Under the pieces are notes generated by a model. It did no database searches, was not told where the DNA came from, and saw nothing but the letters and a program-made list of their open reading frames with translations. The position numbers were made by a program, and so were the translations under genes. A stretch of 28,578 nucleotides of DNA from Synergistales bacterium. Its GTDB lineage: Bacteria; Synergistota; Synergistia; Synergistales; Aminobacteriaceae. Below are positions 1-6,757 of this stretch, piece after piece (position 1 is the first letter of the stretch; every line of letters starts with the position of its first letter). The stretch is taken from contig BNVG01000012.1 of NCBI GenBank assembly GCA_025997935.1, positions 1-28,578 on the forward strand, read 5' to 3'.

Positions 1-801
1 CTTTGTTATGTTTTTGAAATACGGCCTCAAAAGATACACAATGCCCGAGGTTTCCAGAATAGCTAACCATGCCTTCGCGGTGTTGGGCGCTATGCCTACG
101 TCGCGTGATATGTCAGCGAAATTAAGCTCCTGAGCGGTGCGAGCGGCGATGACGCTCAAGAACTTCATAAAGTCCGAAGCGTTGCCGACATTTATGATTT
201 GCCTTACATCGCGTTCGATATATGTCTTGACATAGGACGAGTAAAAGCCCGCCCATTGATCCTCCGGTCTGTCTGTTATGTCGGGATAGGCTCCCCGCCA
301 TATGGCTTCGTAGGTCTCACGCAGGCCGCGGCGTTTTAGGATTTGAGCCGGCTCACGCGACGGCAGAAATGGTTTTTGCAGCTCTCCCGCGCTCATGCGC
401 TCGTAAAACGAAAACCCCATCATATCCATGATAATTACGCGTCCGGCCAATGTCTCCGAGACATCGCGCATAAGCCCGAACTGCTGTGAGCCTGTCATCC
501 AGACAAGCCCCCTCTCTTCCGTTTTGTCCGCCAGCATTTTGATATAACGGAAGAGAGGGGGCGCGTATTGGATTTCATCTATCAAGACAGGCGGACGGTA
601 AGTCTCAAAGAAAAATTCAGGCTCCTCCACGGCCATCAGAAGGTCTTTTGGATTGTCAAGCGTGACATAGCGCCTCTCTCCCGCGATGTTACGCAGGAAA
701 GTAGTCTTCCCGACCTGACGCGCGCCTGTCACCAACAATACTTTGAAGTTCTCCGAGGCCCTGAGGGCTGATTTTTTCAGTGTTCTCTCTTTGTATTCCA
801 T
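1..801 (-). CDS. AAA-type ATPase with DUF4143-like C-terminus, partial (C-terminus beyond left edge)
   Basis: The minus-strand frame is open from the ATG at 801 to the window edge, giving 267 residues without a stop. The N-terminus carries a Walker A motif (GARQVGKTT, residues 26-34). A Walker B-type LIDEIQ follows at 73-78 and a sensor-like MTGSQQF after it. The later part, with YIERDVRQI and a winged-helix-like stretch (FADISRDVGIAPNTAKAWL), is typical of the AAA_14/DUF4143 family of predicted ATPases. These are about 400 residues long and often sit in accessory DNA; their function is largely unknown. GGGAGAGG lies upstream of the ATG, and a promoter with 17-bp spacing lies at 842-870. No partner gene is visible. 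The family call is firm; a cellular role is not. Confidence 0.9.
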   Translation of the reverse strand, partial: MEYKERTLKKSALRASENFKVLLVTGARQVGKTTFLRNIAGERRYVTLDNPKDLLMAVEEPEFFFETYRPPVLIDEIQYAPPLFRYIKMLADKTEERGLVWMTGSQQFGLMRDVSETLAGRVIIMDMMGFSFYERMSAGELQKPFLPSREPAQILKRRGLRETYEAIWRGAYPDITDRPEDQWAGFYSSYVKTYIERDVRQIINVGNASDFMKFLSVIAARTAQELNFADISRDVGIAPNTAKAWLAILETSGIVYLLRPYFKNITK

Positions 802-818
802 AATACCTCTCCCAAAAC

Positions 819-831
819 GCAATGTCATTGC
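819..831. promoter_or_regulatory. 13-bp palindrome at the predicted start site of the ATPase gene
   Basis: GCAATG-T-CATTGC is a perfect inverted repeat with 6-base arms. It lies just downstream of the -10 box and before the ribosome binding site, a position suited to a repressor operator. No regulator is identified. Confidence 0.35.
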
Positions 832-841
832 ATTTTAGTAC

Positions 842-870
842 ATTGTAGTATAAAGATCACTGAACATCAA
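842..870 (-). promoter_or_regulatory. Sigma70-type promoter for the DUF4143 ATPase
   Basis: Read on the minus strand, TTGATG (865-870) and TACAAT (842-847) are separated by exactly 17 bases. The predicted start site near 835 gives a leader of roughly 34 bases before the ATG at 801. Confidence 0.6.
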
Positions 871-930
871 GCCGTTGCGCGGATATATAATGCAAAAACC
901 CGAAAACTTCCTTCTCTGATCTCGCGTACT

Positions 931-1032
931 TCAATCTTGGCCTAGCTGCGCGCGAAGCCGCGCAATCTCCGCATCCTTATTCGCCAGCGCCGCGTCCTTG
1001 TTCGCTACAATGCTACCCCATTCAGCGTTCAT
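931..1032 (-). pseudogene. Inverted C-terminal remnant of an Rpn-family (PD-(D/E)XK) protein
   Basis: A 33-codon minus-strand frame ends in ANKDAEIARLRAQLGQD and a stop. It is nearly the same as the C-terminal tail of the plus-strand remnant next to it (ANKAEIARLRSQLGQN). Both share a W-x-x-[IV]-V-A-N-K-D start and Ala/Asn/Lys heptads that should form a coiled coil. Nothing upstream in this frame resembles the rest of the protein, so this is the end of a second gene copy, not an independent small gene. Similarity stops at about 1026-1032, where similarity to the other copy begins on the opposite strand. Confidence 0.7.
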
Positions 1033-1589
1033 TATTCTACTGGGCGCGCGACTATTCAACTTCACTCGTCTCTGGTGGGGAATACTCAGATCTACCCCGC
1101 ACGGTTATTATCAGTATTATAGATTTCTATCTATTCGACTGTACTGAGTTTCACTCTGAGTTTCAGCCGCTTGAAGTAACTCGCCATACTCCATTGACCG
1201 ACAGAATGAGCTTACACTATTTCGAGCTTCCTAAGCTACCTGTAACAGTAAACGCGGATAACGGTTTAGAATTATGGCTTGCTCTGTTCAACGCAGAAAC
1301 GGAAGAAGAACTAAAACAAATCGAAGCATTGGAGGTGCCGATAATGGAAGAAGCTATAGGAGCGTACCGTGGTATCACCGCTACTGACGAGTTCAAGGAG
1401 ATAGAGCGTCTAAGGACGCTCGCGCGTCATAATGAAGCGTCGGCGTTAGGGCACGCGCGGCGCGAGGAACGCGCTAAATGGCAGGCTGTCGTCGCGAATA
1501 AGGACGCGAAGATTGCAGCTAATGAAGCTGAGATTGCAGCTAATAAAGCGGAGATTGCGCGGCTTCGTTCTCAGCTCGGCCAGAATTAA
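1023..1589 (+). pseudogene. Rpn-family nuclease/transposase remnant lacking its N-terminal nuclease core
   Basis: An apparent start is the TTG at 1194, but the same frame is open further upstream and reads as family sequence: RSLFYWARDYS from 1026, then LPRTVIISIIDFYLFD, then HTPLTDRMSLHYFELPKLP. This is the central and C-terminal part of the Rpn/PD-(D/E)XK 'transposase' family, whose Escherichia coli members are recombination-promoting nucleases. The catalytic region should come before RSLFYW and is absent: sequence upstream of about 1026 is the inverted tail of another copy. The C-terminus is a coiled coil ending in SQLGQN. The fragment is probably not a working nuclease, though a shorter protein could still be made from the TTG. 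Confidence 0.75.
1512..1553 (+). repeat. Two tandem 21-bp units encoding coiled-coil heptads
   Basis: Units 1512-1532 and 1533-1553 differ at three positions and encode IAANEAE and IAANKAE. A partial third unit (ATTGCG) follows. In-frame heptad expansion explains the variable tail length between the two Rpn remnants. Confidence 0.7.
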
Positions 1590-1594
1590 AGCAC

Positions 1595-1614
1595 GGGCGA
1601 CCGCCTCGGTCGCC
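1595..1614. repeat. GC-rich palindrome, shorter relative of the 27-base dispersed repeat
   Basis: GGCGACCG and CGGTCGCC arms surround CCT, just after the stop of the Rpn remnant. It resembles the repeat at 25447-25473 in the same orientation and is inverted relative to the copy at 1646-1672, so the two may act as a paired unit. Confidence 0.6.
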
Positions 1615-1645
1615 TGTGTGTGAGAACAATCGCCGTATGCGAAAA

Positions 1646-1672
1646 CGGGCGACCGAGGGCGGTCGCCCCTAC
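1646..1672. repeat. 27-base palindromic dispersed repeat, copy 1
   Basis: GGGCGACCG and CGGTCGCCC (9-base arms) surround AGGG, followed by CTAC. Positions 1646-1672 are the exact reverse complement of 25447-25473. It lies between the Rpn remnant and the end of the DedA gene, and is similar in style to REP elements. It could also help end transcription from either side, although it has no T-run. Confidence 0.8.
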
Positions 1673-1699
1673 GAGAGGTTTACGTCCTTATTGGATTCC

Positions 1700-2404
1700 T
1701 CAATTTTTCCCCCCGCCGCGCCTGACGTACAGAATGTAGCCGACGGCCACAAGCACGGCTCCGGCTACGCAGGAGAAAGTTATGACGTGCAGGTAGTTGT
1801 TCAGCAGATCCTGATGTTCGCCCAAAAGATAACCCACGGCGGTCAGTATGAGGGCCCATACGCCGGCTCCTATGGTCGTATAGATGACGAACACGTCGAG
1901 CTTCATTCTCGATATACCGGCGGGGAGGGATATATACTGCCTTATCACCGGCAAAAGACGCCCTACGAGGGTGCTGATATGTCCGTGGCGCGCGAAGAAC
2001 ACGTCGGCTTTTTGGAGCGATTCTTCGGAGACGAAAAAGTATTTTCCGTATTTCAGCAAAAACGGACGCCCAAAACGGAGCGCGAACCAATAATTGAAGA
2101 GAGCGCCCAGAATACTTCCGGCTATCCCCGCCGCCAAGACGGCCGCGAATGACATCTCACCCTTCCAGACCAAATATCCGGCCGGAGGCAGCACCACCTC
2201 GCTTGGGAACGGAAAAAACGACGACTCTAAGAACATCAGCGCGACTATGCCCGTATAGCCCATCTTTCCGATAGTCTCGGTCAGCCACCCAGTAACGTCT
2301 TTCAAAAGCGATATGAGAAAAGTTAAGTTATAAAGAACCGCGCCGCCTAAAACACACACGAGCAGGAGCAAAATAAACCACAAGCGCGTCTTGGTCTGTC
2401 CCAT
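1700..2404 (-). CDS. DedA family membrane protein
   Basis: A 234-residue inner-membrane protein. Hydrophobic segments lie at about 8-35, 50-75, 84-108 and in the C-terminal half (about 172-226), and a basic tail follows. DedA hallmarks are FLESSFFPFPSE (58-69), which holds the conserved acidic residue, and GRLLPVIRQYISLPAG (148-163), which holds the conserved arginines. DedA proteins are linked to proton-dependent membrane homeostasis, and some are lipid carriers or scramblases; the substrate cannot be assigned here. The ATG overlaps the dapF stop by one base (TAATG), so the two genes are probably translationally coupled. This is the last gene of the leftward run. Confidence 0.92.
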   Translation of the reverse strand: MGQTKTRLWFILLLLVCVLGGAVLYNLTFLISLLKDVTGWLTETIGKMGYTGIVALMFLESSFFPFPSEVVLPPAGYLVWKGEMSFAAVLAAGIAGSILGALFNYWFALRFGRPFLLKYGKYFFVSEESLQKADVFFARHGHISTLVGRLLPVIRQYISLPAGISRMKLDVFVIYTTIGAGVWALILTAVGYLLGEHQDLLNNYLHVITFSCVAGAVLVAVGYILYVRRGGGKN

Positions 2405-3285
2405 TACAACAACGCCTCCTCAGTAATTTCGCCGCTCGCTATGACGGCTGTTTTTCCTTTGAGCCACGCGCGGCATGAGTAGCGCGCGTCTTCAAAGTTC
2501 AGGCGAACGTCGTTTACGCCGCCGGGGTTTATGACGCGGGCCAAGGACTCCTCGCACGTTTCGCCCAGAATTAAAGCGTAGGCTATCGAGGCGGCCACGC
2601 ATCCGGTTCCGCATGACTCCGTGAGGTTTTCTACGCCCCGCTCGTAGGTGACGGCTTTGATTTCCTTGATTTCGCCGTATTCGTCGCGCTCGTCCAACAC
2701 TATTTCCGCAAACGTGACATTGGTTCCGTCAGGGAAGCGCCCGTAGTCGTGCGACAGGTCGCGCCCAATGCCGATTTTGTCCGGTATGGACATCGCGTCA
2801 TAGTCATCGACAAACACGACGCAGTGCGGAACTCCGACGGTCATAAAAACATAAGTGAAAGTTTTGTTGGGGATAATCCCTAAAGCGCTTATAAATTCTC
2901 CGATTATCGCGCTCGATACGTCAATAGTCCCCATATCAAGCTCCGAGTAGGGCGGTTCTGCCGTGGCTTTTATCAGCCCCGCGCCCGTGGTGAAGCTCAT
3001 GGACGCGCCGGCTATTTTTTTCTCAAAAGCGTAGCGAGCCAAGACGCGCGCGCCGTTTCCGCACATCTCGGCCTCACTTCCGTCAGAGTTGAACAGTCTC
3101 ATGGCAAAATCGGCTCCTTCCGCTTTTTCAACCACTAAGATTCCGTCCGCGCCAACAGAGAATTTTCTGCGGCAAAGCCGCTGAGCTAAACGCGACAAGT
3201 CTTCGGTGGTCAGCGTTCCGTCCATATTTTTCAAAACGATGAAATCGTTTCCGTTTCCGTGCATTTTTGTGAAATCCAATTTCAA
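2404..3285 (-). CDS. dapF: Diaminopimelate epimerase
   Basis: DapF interconverts LL- and meso-2,6-diaminopimelate for lysine and peptidoglycan synthesis in the cytoplasm. The 293-residue product opens with FTKMHGNGNDF. It carries the two catalytic cysteines in MCGNGAR (C75) and ESCGTGC (C225), plus GVPHCVVFV and ERGVENLTE around the substrate site. Length is close to the usual 270-290. The start is a TTG at 3285 preceded by GGGGGA at suitable spacing; the next Met (residue 8) lies inside the conserved motif, so it is too late. It follows the DUF362 gene by 55 bases and overlaps the DedA gene by one base. Confidence 0.95.
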   Translation of the reverse strand: MKLDFTKMHGNGNDFIVLKNMDGTLTTEDLSRLAQRLCRRKFSVGADGILVVEKAEGADFAMRLFNSDGSEAEMCGNGARVLARYAFEKKIAGASMSFTTGAGLIKATAEPPYSELDMGTIDVSSAIIGEFISALGIIPNKTFTYVFMTVGVPHCVVFVDDYDAMSIPDKIGIGRDLSHDYGRFPDGTNVTFAEIVLDERDEYGEIKEIKAVTYERGVENLTESCGTGCVAASIAYALILGETCEESLARVINPGGVNDVRLNFEDARYSCRAWLKGKTAVIASGEITEEALL

Positions 3286-3340
3286 ACCCGATTCCCCCAG
3301 TAGTAGATACCGTATCGCATACGCCCGGTTTTGCTGATAG

Positions 3341-4489
3341 TTATAAATTCCTTATCCGCGATATAACTTTGCCTAACTTCATTATAAGGCCTTCCTTGAA
3401 GTCTATGGCGTCTGCCGGGCACATCTCGTGGCAACAGTAGCACCTGATACATTTATCGTAATCAAAGCGTAACTTTTTGTCGCGTTCGTGATTTTGCCAA
3501 AAACTTATGGCGTGAGCGGCGCATAACGCCACGCAGCTACCGCACTTGTCGGCGCCCAGACAGCGGGCGCTTACATGAACGGGGCGCGAGGTCATGGCTC
3601 TGGCGAGGTAGCCGCCATTTGAAAACGGAACGAGGCTGAGGTTGTCGAGTTTTGGGATAGCGGCGTTCCATATATGCGACGGCGAAAAATCCCCGGCTAT
3701 ATCGTCGTCCGACAGGTTAGTCTGCGGCAAATTTTTGGCATAGGCGGCGCGCCACAAAGGATAGTCGTCGAGGCGCGCGCCAACCATTTTACAAAGGTGA
3801 AGATCCATAGTCAGCGCGTCCTCCGCTCCGGCGAGCACGCCGTAGGGAAAAGGCTGTCCGTGAGTAGGGCCGCGCCCGTCCATGCCCCAAACGCCGTCCA
3901 TTATAGTCAGGGCGGGACGCGCGGCGAGCCATATCTCGATCAGAAGCTCAGCGAACAAGTCGCGTCTCAGGCCGATGTTATAGTGCCATTCGGCCTTCTT
4001 TCGCCCAACTACGCAACCGAACATGTTCTTTACGCCCATAGTCAGCAACATCTGGGCGTGCGTCTTCATTTTTGGGAGGTTTATAATGACGTCGCTCTCT
4101 ACGACGCGGCGAGAAAGTTCAAGGCGTGGAGAAACGCGAACGGGATCGGTAAGCTCCTCGCAAGGCACGCCCAACTCCTGAGCTACCGCCGCTATGCCCG
4201 ATACTCGTATAGCGCGGCTGAATGAATCTATGCCGGGGCTGTCGGCTATCACGGGACGCCCGCCGGCTTTCAACGCTACGCGAGCGACCGCGCGAACAAC
4301 GGCCGGATCCGTCGTGACGCGGCGGTCGCTCGCGTGTCCTGAGACGAGATTCACCTTCAACAAAACGCTCGCGCCCCGTTTGATAAAACGACCAACTCCG
4401 CCGAAATGCTCAAAAACCGCGTCCACGGCGGAGTCTATATCTTTTTGGTTATAGTCCTCACGTCTTTGTAAAAGTATCTTTGCCGCCAT
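3341..4489 (-). CDS. DUF362 domain protein with C-terminal double 4Fe-4S ferredoxin domain
   Basis: A 382-residue protein. Residues 1-300 have DUF362 features: LKVNLVSG (44-51), the VIINLPKMKTHAQ segment (134-146), GVKNMFGCVVG (152-162) and MDGVWGMDGRGP (197-208). The C-terminus binds two 4Fe-4S clusters through C310, C316, C319 and C323 (the first spacing is irregular, C-x5-C) and C347, C350, C353 and C357 (C-x2-C-x2-C-x3-CP). Such proteins are annotated as ferredoxins or iron-sulfur cluster-binding proteins; the reaction is unknown. Start is ATG at 4489 with only a weak ribosome binding site, 15 bases after the cheC stop, so it likely depends on readthrough translation. Confidence 0.88.
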   Translation of the reverse strand: MAAKILLQRREDYNQKDIDSAVDAVFEHFGGVGRFIKRGASVLLKVNLVSGHASDRRVTTDPAVVRAVARVALKAGGRPVIADSPGIDSFSRAIRVSGIAAVAQELGVPCEELTDPVRVSPRLELSRRVVESDVIINLPKMKTHAQMLLTMGVKNMFGCVVGRKKAEWHYNIGLRRDLFAELLIEIWLAARPALTIMDGVWGMDGRGPTHGQPFPYGVLAGAEDALTMDLHLCKMVGARLDDYPLWRAAYAKNLPQTNLSDDDIAGDFSPSHIWNAAIPKLDNLSLVPFSNGGYLARAMTSRPVHVSARCLGADKCGSCVALCAAHAISFWQNHERDKKLRFDYDKCIRCYCCHEMCPADAIDFKEGLIMKLGKVISRIRNL

Positions 4490-4504
4490 AAGCTCAGCTT
4501 GGAA

Positions 4505-5155
4505 CTAAAGTACGCCGAGCCTTTTCAGGAGCGCCTCTAAAGCCTTGGGTTCGCAGGCTATCAGGATATTCGCGTCGAGATGCTTTGCCTGTTTTTGCCC
4601 TTCCGGCCCTTCCGGCACGACGTTCAGGTTTGATTTTGTCACAAGCGCTATATCGCCGTATTGGCCATACATCGTGGCGACGACGCTCAGGATAGACCCC
4701 AGCATGTCGCGGGAGACGCTTGGCGTCGTTATACCGCTGACCATGCCGAGGAGCGTGTTTACGGAGTTCAAAAAAGACCCGAGCAATATGTTGCCGATTT
4801 CGCCAAGGGCGCTTTCGACCATATCCTCCGGCATGGACGCGAAATCCATCTGCATTCCGAACTGTTTGGCGACGAGAAGGGTAACTATATCCCCCACTTC
4901 GTCATTTTTAATCAAAAGCATGAAGTTAAACGGCCCGTCGTTGTCAGAGGACGCGAAAACGGCGCAATAGTCCGCGTCAGCGTCGTCGTAATAAGTGCTA
5001 AGGTCGTATATGGAGACCAATTCAGCCTTTGGTATGTCTATGTCGACGGGGCAGCCGAGCATGGTCGAAAGCGCGGTCGCGGCATGTCCGGCGCCGATGT
5101 TGCCGATTTCGCGGATGGCGTCGAGGTGCGACGCGTTCATGGTTGCAATATCCAA
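4505..5155 (-). CDS. cheC: CheC-like CheY-P phosphatase
   Basis: A 216-residue cytoplasmic protein with the CheC duplicated active site. The first is EIGNIGAGHAATALS with E16 and N19. The second is ESALGEIGNILLGSFLNSV with E119 and N122. CheC/CheX/FliY proteins use these Glu-Asn pairs to remove phosphate from CheY. Length is close to that of typical CheC (about 200-210). TTG at 5155 is preceded by AAGGAGGG at 8 bases; the ATG at codon 6 has no comparable site. No chemotaxis gene is adjacent: it sits between ompH and a DUF362 gene, so the target response regulator is probably encoded elsewhere or is not CheY. Confidence 0.88.
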   Translation of the reverse strand: MDIATMNASHLDAIREIGNIGAGHAATALSTMLGCPVDIDIPKAELVSIYDLSTYYDDADADYCAVFASSDNDGPFNFMLLIKNDEVGDIVTLLVAKQFGMQMDFASMPEDMVESALGEIGNILLGSFLNSVNTLLGMVSGITTPSVSRDMLGSILSVVATMYGQYGDIALVTKSNLNVVPEGPEGQKQAKHLDANILIACEPKALEALLKRLGVL

Positions 5156-5192
5156 GATGAGTCCCTCCTTCCGTTTCCTTTATACTGACCTC

Positions 5193-5627
5193 TTATTTGG
5201 CGGCGTTTTTCTTGAGCCAGGCCACCACGTCGTCCGTTATGTCGGTTCCGCCAAGATATACGCTGTCCTTTTCGAGGATGACCGTGATTTTTTTACTCTT
5301 CATCACGGCCTGCACGGCTCTTTCGCAGTCTTTGCGTATCGGGGACATCAGAAATTGCTCTCTTTCGGCGAGTTCGCGCGCCGCCGTCTCGTATATGCCG
5401 GCTTTTTTCTCGTCGTCGCTCTCAAGCTCAACCGCGCGAAAAGCGGCGCTTTCGCTCGTTCTCCTGAAGTCAAGCAGGCTTTTGGTTACGGAGTCGAATT
5501 TCGGATGCTGAAAAACTATTTTTTGCGACTCTATGACACCTACGACGTCCGCCGCCCGGGCCTGTGGCGCGGCCCAGAGAAGACTAAAAACAAAAAAAGC
5601 GAGCGCGTATAAAAAAACTTTCTTCAT
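5193..5627 (-). CDS. OmpH/Skp-family periplasmic protein
   Basis: The 144-residue product starts at the ATG at 5627, preceded by GGAGGG. A longer frame to 5690 is open but would place 21 non-conserved residues before the signal peptide. A signal peptide is clear: MKK, a hydrophobic core, then a likely cut after QARA, leaving ADVVGVIESQK. The mature part is a charged, helix-rich segment ending in ITVILEKDSVYLGGTDITDDVVAWLKK, as in OmpH/Skp chaperones that carry outer-membrane proteins across the periplasm. It implies a diderm envelope. Its own promoter lies just upstream, within the glpX-ompH gap. Confidence 0.85.
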   Translation of the reverse strand: MKKVFLYALAFFVFSLLWAAPQARAADVVGVIESQKIVFQHPKFDSVTKSLLDFRRTSESAAFRAVELESDDEKKAGIYETAARELAEREQFLMSPIRKDCERAVQAVMKSKKITVILEKDSVYLGGTDITDDVVAWLKKNAAK

Positions 5628-5647
5628 TGAAACACCCTCCCGAAAAA

Positions 5648-5661
5648 CTTGACTTGTCAAG
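5648..5661. promoter_or_regulatory. 14-bp palindrome overlapping the predicted ompH transcription start
   Basis: CTTGAC-TT-GTCAAG is a perfect inverted repeat placed where a repressor would block RNA polymerase at the promoter just described. The binding protein is unknown. Confidence 0.35.
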
Positions 5662-5662
5662 G

Positions 5663-5690
5663 ATTGTATCATAAAGAGACGCGCTTTCAA
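5663..5690 (-). promoter_or_regulatory. Sigma70-type promoter upstream of ompH
   Basis: On the minus strand TTGAAA (5685-5690) and TACAAT (5663-5668) are 16 bases apart. The predicted start is near 5656, giving a leader of about 30 bases to the ompH ATG. Confidence 0.55.
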
Positions 5691-5713
5691 TCATTGCTTT
5701 TGCGGGCGGCCTT

Positions 5714-6718
5714 TCAGTATTTCGGGCCGTAGTTGATGGCGCTGCCGAGCATCGAGAGCTTTTTAGGGGAGTGGATGGCCTCAATGTAGCGCACAGTTCC
5801 GCTCAGGCTCCTCATGCAAAGCGACCACGTGTGCATGTGCGTCCCCTGATAGGAAACGCCCTTGAGCAGTTCTCCATCCGACGCGCCAGTGGCGGCGAAA
5901 AACACGTTGTCGCTCTTGACCAAATCGTTAAGCTCGAGCACGGTGTGCTTGTCCATGCCGCGGGCCTTCGCGTTCTCCTCGTCTTCTTCGTTTCGGAAAT
6001 AGGGTTTGCACTGCATACCGCCGCCTAAGCATTTCAGCGCGCAGGCCGTGATTACCGCCTCGGGCGAACCGCCGCTACCAAGCAGAAGGTCGGCCGTTAC
6101 GCCGTCGTTCCAACATGTCGACAACGCTCCGGCGACGTCGCCGTCGGATATGAGGCGTATGCGCGCGCCGGTCTTGCAGACCTCCTCGCGTATAGTCTCG
6201 TTGCGCGGGCGGTTGAGCATGATGACCGTGACGTCTTCTACGGATTTGTTCTTGGCCCTGGCCACGCGCCTGATGTTGACGTGTACCGGCGCGTCTATGT
6301 CTATGAAATCCGCGGCGTCCGGGCCGGTGGCTATTTTCTGAAAATAAAAAAGGTTGTCGGGACTGAACATCGAGCCTTTTTCAGCCGCCGCCACAACGCT
6401 TATGGCTCCGCCCAAGCCCATAGCCATCAGGCGTGTGCCGTCTATGGGATCCACGGCTATGTCTATCTCGGGGCCGTTGCCCGTGCCTATTTTCTCTCCG
6501 TTGACGAGCATGGGCGCCTCGTCCTTCTCGCCCTCGCCTATTATGATCGTGCCCTGCATATCGACCGTGTTCAACATATAACGCATGGCCTCAACGGCTG
6601 ATCTGTCGACCTCGTCCTTGTTGTTTCGCCCCATCCAGCGTCCCGACGCCATGACGGCCGCCTCTGTGCCCCTCACAAGCTCCATAGCCAAGTTCTTGTC
6701 CGATGCAAAAAGAGACAT
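5714..6718 (-). CDS. glpX: Fructose-1,6-bisphosphatase class II
   Basis: Hydrolyses fructose 1,6-bisphosphate to fructose 6-phosphate, the committed gluconeogenic step. The 334-residue protein has the GlpX signatures GEGEKDEAPML (61-71), VDPIDGTRLMAMG (89-101, with metal-binding D90 and D93), SDGDVAGAL and GSGGSPEAVIT. Length matches the family (about 320-335). AGGAGGAG precedes the ATG at good spacing. It lies 39 bases after the 5'-nucleotidase, in the same leftward run as the aldolase, and fits a gluconeogenic pairing. Its product would also serve the pentose phosphate pathway. Confidence 0.95.
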   Translation of the reverse strand: MSLFASDKNLAMELVRGTEAAVMASGRWMGRNNKDEVDRSAVEAMRYMLNTVDMQGTIIIGEGEKDEAPMLVNGEKIGTGNGPEIDIAVDPIDGTRLMAMGLGGAISVVAAAEKGSMFSPDNLFYFQKIATGPDAADFIDIDAPVHVNIRRVARAKNKSVEDVTVIMLNRPRNETIREEVCKTGARIRLISDGDVAGALSTCWNDGVTADLLLGSGGSPEAVITACALKCLGGGMQCKPYFRNEEDEENAKARGMDKHTVLELNDLVKSDNVFFAATGASDGELLKGVSYQGTHMHTWSLCMRSLSGTVRYIEAIHSPKKLSMLGSAINYGPKY

Positions 6719-6757
6719 TGCTTAACTCCTCCTCATATAAAATAATATGACCGCGCG

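Noticed and set aside
1616..2152. Plus-strand frame of 178 codons
   Set aside because: It overlaps the DedA gene on the other strand, and the DedA motifs are decisive.
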